Shown here: positions 1 to 8,100 of the stretch, one piece after another | How the letters are laid out: each line of letters opens with the position of its first letter | Position numbering within the stretch: the first letter of the stretch is position 1 | NCBI GenBank assembly: GCA_029263015.1 | Contig: JAJCYI010000166.1 | Location: forward strand, 1-57,014 | Source of the DNA: Saprospiraceae bacterium | GTDB taxonomy: Bacteria > Bacteroidota > Bacteroidia > Chitinophagales > Saprospiraceae | DNA length: 57,014 bases | Direction of reading: 5' to 3' | Position numbers and translations under genes: made by a program | The notes under the pieces: model-generated | What the model saw: only the letters and a program-made list of their open reading frames with translations | Database searches by the model: none | What the model was told of the DNA's origin: nothing

Positions 1-83
1 TTCAATAATTCTGAAAAACTATTCTTGCTGTATCCAGTGGCATCTTTAAATTGGCGTTCGGAATTTATTTCTAAATAGTGCAT
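1..83 (-). CDS. N-terminal fragment of a probable IS transposase
   Basis: An ATG at 83-81 opens a leftward reading frame that runs off the window edge, giving 27 residues beginning MHYLEINSERQFKDATGYSK. The pattern of a conserved RQFKDATGYSKNSF stretch close to the start resembles the beginning of Bacteroidota transposases of the IS5/IS1182 type (short lead, then a K/RxFKxLTG motif). That resemblance is from memory and the fragment is very short. No terminal inverted repeat could be judged because the element would lie outside the window. Confidence 0.4.
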   Translation of the reverse strand, partial: MHYLEINSERQFKDATGYSKNSFSELL

Positions 84-281
84 TGTTTTTTTATGCAAAA
101 TTACATAAAATGCTGATTATCACGCAAGAACAAGTCTAATATACACCGAAACTTTGAAATACACCCCTTTGAGTCAATATCAATTAACCTATAATAATTG
201 TTATCTCGCCTTATAAAAACCAATTCTTTCCTTAAGGGTCGGGTATGCGTAAGGTTTCCTTTTAACTTAAAAAACCAAACC

Positions 282-482
282 ATGAAACCAAACAATTTCC
301 AACCTGTAAAGACCCGCAAACAAATTGCTGCTGAATATTCCATTAGTGAACGGACTTTTCGACGTTGGTTGATAAAGGCCGAAATTACACTTCCTAATCG
401 TATGCTGGCTCCAAACGAGCAACAGGTTATTTATGATAAATTTGGTTTGCCAGTCAGCAATAATCGCAATTTTTTCCGTTGA
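282..482 (+). CDS. small helix-turn-helix DNA-binding protein
   Basis: A 66-residue protein. I start it at ATG 282 rather than at 198, because the upstream extension does not look like coding and the TTAACTTAAAAAACCAAACC leader directly precedes 282. Residues about 10-35 (TRKQIAAEYSISERTFRRWL) form a classic helix-turn-helix with a QIAAEYxISxRTxRRWL recognition pattern, so the protein should bind DNA. It has no other domain. The 3' flank holds three TGTCC direct repeats spaced exactly 10 bp apart, which could be its own binding site; that link is inference. No recombinase or plasmid gene is adjacent, so its role is unknown. Confidence 0.7.
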   Translation: MKPNNFQPVKTRKQIAAEYSISERTFRRWLIKAEITLPNRMLAPNEQQVIYDKFGLPVSNNRNFFR

Positions 483-513
483 ATTTCATATTGATAGTTA
501 GGATGGCCGCCAT

Positions 514-538
514 TGTCCTTCTATGTCCGGTTTTGTCC
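514..538 (+). promoter_or_regulatory. three TGTCC direct repeats at 10-bp spacing
   Basis: TGTCC occurs at 514, 524 and 534, so the three copies lie on the same face of the helix. The array begins 31 bp after the stop of the small HTH gene and about 205 bp before the next gene. This looks like an operator or iteron array. The rest of 483-742 is AT-rich with no other structure I can support. Confidence 0.45.
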
Positions 539-742
539 TTTATCCTCGTGCTTGAATAGAAGTAGATTTGTATTCAACAATCGATATTGATCATGCATTA
601 AGGTGTATTGTTAATTATTGTTTCCAATTAATAACTTCTTGGCATTTCTTATGGTCAGTTGAAGTGGTTGTTTATTGGTGCAAAATATTAATTATACGTT
701 TTCTTACCTTTTATTTTTTTTCAATTTTAATCTCTCTCTATT

Positions 743-1987
743 ATGAATTACTTAAAACAATTTTCATTCAGTATTTTTGGGATTTTATTTTTTTGCATTA
801 TCGCTCTCCAGCTAAATAGCAAGACATTTTCGTCACGTATTTATTCAGACAACTATTCATCAATAAAAATAAAGGGACCTGGAATTGTGTCTTGCTATCC
901 TTCCATCGAAACTTATTCAATCAATATAGACAATCCTTTACACCAGTCTCATATATGGGAATGGAAAGTTTCAGGCGGAACTTTTGAAAACCATAAAACT
1001 GAATGGGTAACTGAAACTGCCATGCCCAGTGAAATAAAAATAAATTGGTCGAATTCTAATTTTGGATTTGGGCAGATTAGTTTAAGAATAAAAAAAAGAA
1101 CGGAAGACAGTGGAAACAAAGGTCAATTGACAGTTTTGGCCACTACCTCAAAAGTCATAAGGATTGGGCTTCCAAATAAAGTTAATATTAAGTTGGAAGA
1201 AAAAATAGTATTGTGCAGCGGCAATTGGTATTTGCTTGAATCTTCCACATTAAGTAAGAATGAAAAAGTAGAATGGTTTATTCAAAACGGAGTTGATATT
1301 GATGGGAATTCAATCACATATTATGAAGCTAATGGGGAGCAGGGGAAAAGACTGTTTTTAAAACCATTTAATACAGAAAAACCAGTCGTTATTGATATTG
1401 CTATAAACAATGATTGCCAAAATAATTCTGCGCCTTATCTAAAGGGAAGAAAAAAATTTCAATCTTTTTCGCCACTAATGGGCGGGCCCAAGTATGTGGG
1501 AAAAGGACAATCCAATGAATATGCAATATGTGGCATTCCTGGAGATAGGGAAGTCGATTGGAGTAGTTCCGGTACAATATATAAAAACAAAGATCATCGA
1601 GTCACCATTTTATTTCATAAAGCTGGGGAAGGGTTCATTAAATTCACCTATGACGACTGTGAAGGAAATGAAAAAAACATTGTTTTACAAGTAAAAGTAA
1701 TAGATGGCCCTGCCAATATTAACACTTTCGTTTCGGGTGACCCTGAAATCCTTTTCAACGTATTTCCAAATCCAGTTGAAAGGGAAAGTTTTAAAGTTGA
1801 ATTATACCAACCTTTTGAAGGTAAAGTTACTGTAGAATTAATGAGCCTTGATGGTAAAAGGATTATTTCTAAAAAATTTAAAAACAACTCCACTATAATA
1901 AAGACGGGAGACATTCCTGCCGGCCTCTACCTCCTCAAAGTAAATACAGGTTCAAAAGAATCTGTTTCCAAAATATTCATCAAGTGA
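743..1987 (+). CDS. secreted protein with T9SS C-terminal sorting domain
   Basis: A 414-residue protein. Residues 1-28 form a Sec signal peptide (a lysine, then a FGILFFCIIALQL core). The middle contains Ig/PKD-like beta modules (for example WEWKVSGGTFEN near residue 75, and two further modules with WF and WSSSG motifs). The last ~75 residues, starting near VFPNPVERESFKVE and ending in LYLLKVNTGSKESVSKIFIK, are a type A T9SS sorting domain: FPNP start, LxSLDGKRI strand and GLYxLKV. It should be exported through the Sec and T9SS machinery and anchored or released at the cell surface. There are no catalytic motifs. It lies just upstream of the giant RHS gene in the same direction, separated by 150 bp with a weak hairpin. 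Confidence 0.8.
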   Translation: MNYLKQFSFSIFGILFFCIIALQLNSKTFSSRIYSDNYSSIKIKGPGIVSCYPSIETYSINIDNPLHQSHIWEWKVSGGTFENHKTEWVTETAMPSEIKINWSNSNFGFGQISLRIKKRTEDSGNKGQLTVLATTSKVIRIGLPNKVNIKLEEKIVLCSGNWYLLESSTLSKNEKVEWFIQNGVDIDGNSITYYEANGEQGKRLFLKPFNTEKPVVIDIAINNDCQNNSAPYLKGRKKFQSFSPLMGGPKYVGKGQSNEYAICGIPGDREVDWSSSGTIYKNKDHRVTILFHKAGEGFIKFTYDDCEGNEKNIVLQVKVIDGPANINTFVSGDPEILFNVFPNPVERESFKVELYQPFEGKVTVELMSLDGKRIISKKFKNNSTIIKTGDIPAGLYLLKVNTGSKESVSKIFIK

Positions 1988-2053
1988 TCAAACACATAAA
2001 AGATAATATTTAACGCAGAAATAGTAGACCGGAACAATCCTTCTCTCTAATGT

Positions 2054-2078
2054 ATGAGACTTTGCATAAAAAGCTCAT
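2054..2078 (+). terminator. weak hairpin, possible terminator
   Basis: ATGAG and CTCAT arms with an extended CTTT/AAAAG pairing and a bulged A lie between the T9SS cargo gene and the RHS gene. There is no strong T run, so this is a low-confidence call. Confidence 0.25.
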
Positions 2079-2137
2079 GGTGTGGTATGTTCTATTAAAC
2101 TGAATTTCGTTTTGACCCTTTATAAAAATCAATAATC

Positions 2138-5100
2138 ATGAAGCAAACTATATTTTTTTTGACCATAACTCTATTGGTCTCTTTTGAATTAAAAGCACAA
2201 ATGGTAGGTGGAAGTGGCAACAGCGAATCTCCTACTAAAGATATAAAAGCTGCCAGTATTGACGAAGGTGGTTTTAGTGGTGATGTCAGTTTATTTACAG
2301 GAACATATAATTCATCTTATAATTTAGGGACGGTAAGTACACCAACTGGTTTAAGTTTTTCTACCACTCTTTCCTATAGTTCTACCTTTTCCGCAGGAGA
2401 CAACCTGCCACATTCTACTGGTATACCATACGGAGAAGGCTGGAACCTAGACCTGCCTACAATAAGTGTTAGTACCGAAGATTATAATAAATATTCATTG
2501 GTGGAAACGCAAGATATATTACAAGGAGCGGCAGGAGCTGACCCAACGTTGATCTTTTATGATTATCAAAATCAAAATTGTGATGATGCCCTTGAAGAAG
2601 GGAAACTCTATTATTATGCCCCTAAATTAAGCATCCCAGGTTATGCCAGCGGTCGCATGGTCTATAAAGAGAAAAAGGGGGACGATTTTGTTTTCGTGTT
2701 GCACCAATTTGAAAGGTATGTGGAGGCCCGACTACAGCCCAACGCAACATGGCTTGTTGTTTTGGAGGATGGCACCCAATACCACATGGATAAGAGAATG
2801 CTCGCACACCGGAACGCATCCAATCAGCGGGTTCAAGCACAAAGTGATTGTATTGACAATAAAGACATACTTGAAAACCTTCTCTTGCCAAAAACAGAGA
2901 TAGTGAGCTGGTATTGTAAAAAAATCACGCACCCCAATAAAAACGGAGAAATAGTCTTCAATTATGAAACCCATGGTTGTTTTGATTTTTTTTCTGCGGC
3001 GAATGAATACCAAAACCAAATCTCCAATTATTTTTTTGGAGGAAATAATAACAATGGAGGTGGATTAGATGAGACCTGTCGTGACATTTTGTTACAAAGT
3101 GTTGAGGCCAAGGCTAACCAAGGGGGCGGACTGAACATAATGAGTCGTTTAATCTTGGATTACGAAGCTGTTTATGATCAGATTGCCAGTGATGACCCAT
3201 ATAGGATTCCAGAAGAATCCGATCCAATATATGAACCAGCAGGAGGTGCTGATGAGATGTACGCTAAAATATCAGTTTATGCTCAATCTTCCTTCAATTG
3301 CGAATTTAATGACTGGCGGAGATACATTCACTGGAAATCTGAAGATATTGGGTTAGACTGTACAGAAACGCTGTTGCCTTCTAAGACAAACCCTTATAAA
3401 GGCAGTGCTCCACAGTATCTTGGACTGGATAACCAGTATTATTTATTCAACGAAGTTTCATGTGAATTTAACAAAGGTGCTTCCTTCAAACATGGCTACC
3501 TCGAATCTCCTGCTATTGGGCTTTCTCTACTTCCTCCTAGTGACATTTACCAAATAGAAACAAAAATATTGGATGATTCACGTGAATTCCTTTATGATGT
3601 AAATTTAGCCATAGGTGATGATAGATTCAATTTTGGATTAAATGGACTCACATTTTTCAATACAGAAGCAGTTGAGGCTAAATGTTACGAAAATCGAACT
3701 GGGCAATCACTTTTCTCTACATACAACTTAGGCTTAAAACCCTTCGCTTACGAATTTGGCTCAAATTTCACCAATTCCCTTTATTTTGTAATGCCTTCTA
3801 CTCCGCATAAAGATTTTTTCTTCCAAATTGGTCCTGCCAATTCAGATATTCTTACCGATTCCGATCCTTCGACTTTGCATTGTGATCAACTCTACCCAAA
3901 TTACCCCAATGATCCTAATAATGAAGACCCAGATTTAGATCCTATCACATCAGGAGCACCCATTCCAAACAACTTCAGCGTTGGGTATGCGTGGTCAATG
4001 TTGAAAAAATTCTATGAAGATTTTGTAGGATATGACCCATGTCAAAACCCAACTTGGTGGAATGGAATAGCAATTCCAGGAGACCCTTGCAATGTTTGTC
4101 AGCCAGGCCTATGGCAAAACGAACCAACACCAACAAGAATAGTATCAACTAATAATTGTGCCCCTTCTGACGCGTATCTTAAAAATGTCGAAATTTTTCG
4201 TTATGCAAAACGGCCATATATGCTCAAATCTGCCATTTTACAAATAAACAATGGCAGCGGCATATCCAATGTTAGCAATTATGCCTTCCGGTACGAAGTC
4301 AAAACGGTTGACCTTTATGGTAATATAGCGTACGACATTCCAAACAATGAGAACCCTGAAGATTTTAAAAAGTCTTTGCAGCTATCAGCATATAATGGTG
4401 CAAACACAGAACTAAGGAAACGGAATATCTTTCTATTAAAAGAAATCAGGCAATTGCCAGCAGATGGGGAAGCGCTTTCTTCACAGGATTTTGTCACTTT
4501 TTTCAAATACGAAGAAACAAACAACCCTGAACCTTTTTGTACTGAAGAATTTGTTCTTGGTGATTTTTATGTGATGACTGAAGTTCAAAATGCAATTGGT
4601 AAAAAAACAGTAATAAAATACTTCGAAATCGATCCTGAGCTAAAGCTACCTGGAAATTGGTTTATCAACAATGTCGAAAATTCCTTTGCTATTGAAAGCT
4701 TTGACTATCTGGCCAGACCTTTTTCAATTCTAAATCCCATTGCTTCGGCTCCATGCGCCAATTTTGATTTTTCATTATGCGATGGCACATCAATTCCGGG
4801 GACTACAGTCCGCAAAAAAGGAAGCCCGTATGCTTACCAAATTTACATGATCGTTGACCAGGTTACTGTAGATGAACGTAATAGCGCCACTAAATCATGG
4901 GATTATGATTATCAAAATGGCAGGATCACCAGTGAACAGACCCCTTTTAATGCCAATTTTCAATATGATAAGCAAACCAGCCCTAAGATAGGTTTTCAAT
5001 ATACCACAGTAACAGGCCCACATCAAGGGGGTAATGGCCCTTCAACGAAATACGAACACAGTATTTTAGACAAACTTACTTGGGGCAAATTGCTAAGTGC

Positions 5101-8100
5101 CGAGACGAGAGATATGGACGGTAAATTGATGAGTTCCTCTACCAATACCTATGAAGCTGTATTGGCTTTTGAAAGCCCTGTTTACAGGCTTAACAATGTT
5201 GGCCCAGGGTATTATTCTGAATACTACAATGCGAATGGAAGACCTGTCATTTCTGGGATTGAAGTATATCAAAGTTATATCACAGCCATAAAAAATTGGT
5301 TGTCTGGAGGCAATCAACTACTCGAGCATCCTGACCTTGACCCTGCAACTATGTTAGGCACCCAATATGACCTACCTAAGTTTTATGAAACCAGATATGA
5401 TGACTTAATATCCCAAGACGACCCAAGCAACAGCTATTACTATGGCCCCTATTACCTCCAAAGCTATTTCATCAAAAAAACCGCCGACACCCAGAAGGTA
5501 TATGACAAAGATGAAAACTTCATCGAAACCACCAGTGAATACCAATATTTTGACGCCAAATATAATGGCGACATAGAAGCAGGGCAAACAGGATATGCCG
5601 CACTCGGGGTTGACCCCAAACTCATCTATGAACCTTCTTTTCAGTTGTACCGTGTTCTTACCTATTCCCCTCACGTTGGCGGGGGAAAAGATGACGCCTA
5701 CACTACTCAGGAAACCTTCTATTGGTTCGACAGGAAAAACGAGGTAGATTGGGAAGACCACCCACATATAGACTTGGTAAGGGACAGGAATATGCGAACC
5801 TTGCCTTTTCAAGTAAGGACAACTACCAAAGCCCCTGGGGAAGCCCCGATACAGCGTTCCAGTTACATTCAGCACAGATCCGATTGGCCCAACGGAAGTT
5901 TATTGCCGTCTGAAACAAGGTTGCAGGTAGAAGATGGTGGCGTGAATTATTCTAATGACTTAGTAGAGAGGGACGCCAATAATAATTTTTTCGTGTATCC
6001 ATATCCTACCTTGAAAACAAATGAAATCCTTGCCCGAAATGAATTTGGGCAGGTAACCGAAGAAAGGGATGTTAAAAAGTTAAGAACTACATATAATTAC
6101 AATGATGTTGGCCTAGTTACCAATATAACTGTTGGTGCAAATTTAAATTTCCCTCTTCCCACTTCATATACCTATAATGACAAAAATCTGGTTGAAAGCA
6201 GCACTGAACCAAACAACCTTAAACACACTTATCAATATGATGACTTTTTACGCCTGAAAGAGACAAAACGGGATGTTTGGCCATTACAAAAAGTCAGTTA
6301 TTCAAAATGGGACAATAATACTTCCTCATCTTTTGATGAGAGAGCTCTTTTAAATAATGTAACCATCACCAATTACCTGAATAGCCAGCAAAGCCTGAGC
6401 GAAGTATCGTATGTAGATCCTTTGGGCAGGAATTTAGCAAATACAAAAGGGGGTATCACCTTTGATAACAATATTTTTGACATTTATGGCCGTCCTACCA
6501 TCAAAATGAAACCTGGCGGCGGCATTGTCATCAATGAGGGGTTTCCAAGCCCAGAAAATGCGGAGTTCAATTTCGAAACTGCACCCAGAAACAACGCCAC
6601 CAAGTCCTCCAAATTTGGACTTGAAATCATTGGCGACGAGATAATGGAATACAATAATTCCATTGTTGACAAAGTTGCATTGATCGGGGAAGTTAACAAC
6701 TCCCAAGCATCCTCTTATATATCCGAAGGAAAATACTGGAGACAAGAAACAAAAGATGAAGATGGAAAGATTGTCGTCGAATTCACCAATGCACTGGGAC
6801 AATTGGTAGCTACTACAAGTACAGATGATGGCTCCATGAGTGGGTATTATACCGTTGTAAAGCCGGGTACAGTTTTCAAATATGAAAGCCACGGCAATGT
6901 GTATCAAGTGTCAGACCCAAATGGCCTGCAAAATATTTATAGTTATAACTATCTCGGCAAGCTTTATAGTAAAACGACTCCCGATGAAGGCAATACCTTA
7001 TATGGCTATGACATGGCAGGAGGATTAATTGTCAGGAAAGATGGAGCAGGAGTTCATTATGGCATGTACTATGACAATTTTGGCAGGGTAAAGCTACAAG
7101 CAAGGATGGCAGACGGGCTTGCTCAATGGCTGGGCAACAATGGCGATGCATGGATAAACGTGGGAGGAATCACATATCCTTATATGCAGGCCATGGTGTC
7201 ACAGAGCCTAGATGGCAACTCCGTCAAAGAAAAAGAATGGTTTTACAACGAATATGATGCGTCTACTGAAAATCTTATGCTTGACAACTATTTGAATACC
7301 ATAGACAACTATGGTGACTATTTGGGAAGAGCAGCACAAATCAACAATTTCGATTTTACCGGTAAATTAGTAGAAATGCACTGTTTCTCTTACAACGCTG
7401 CTGGGCATATCATTGGGGAAGCTTCACAATTTTCACAGTACGTTATTACTACAGGCTACAAAGGTATATGCTACAGTCTTAGTAATGTCAAACCCAATTT
7501 TTTAGGCAGCCCTAGTCAGACAAGGGTCAACCTCAACTGCAACAACACGATAGATTTCACTTATAAATATAGATACGACAATTGGAACAATCCAACCAGT
7601 ACTACAATAATTTACAAAGGAACGGAGATTTACGACCTTGACCTTGCTTCTTATTCATATAACCACCTGACAGGTGGGTTGGCAGGAAAATCCTTCAAAG
7701 ATGTAGGTTGCGAAGAGTCGGTTTTTGGTATGAGCTACAGTTACGACGAACAGTTTCGCCTTTCAAAAATGTCAAGCAAAATCTTTGAAATGAATTTATT
7801 CTACGATGATTTTGCTACCAACGGGAACCCCAAAAACTATAACGGCAATATCAACGAAACAGTAGCGGAGTACAAATTGCACGACAACCTTGACCTGGAT
7901 ATAGTAAACCCGCCTCTAGGTGATTTCCAATATCCCACTTTCTATCGCTATACCTATGACAACCTGAACCGGTTGACCATAGCGGATTGTGAACTGATAT
8001 TGAACGATCTGCCAACTGGGGCTCTTAACCCTGCACAGTTCGGTGATGCACATTACATCTTTGACCTTGCAGGAAACATCCTCACAGAAGATCGGTGGTT

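Noticed and set aside
5405-7000. Long leftward frames of 156-157 residues inside the RHS gene
   Set aside because: Antisense to a gene with unmistakable RHS repeats; no motif of their own.
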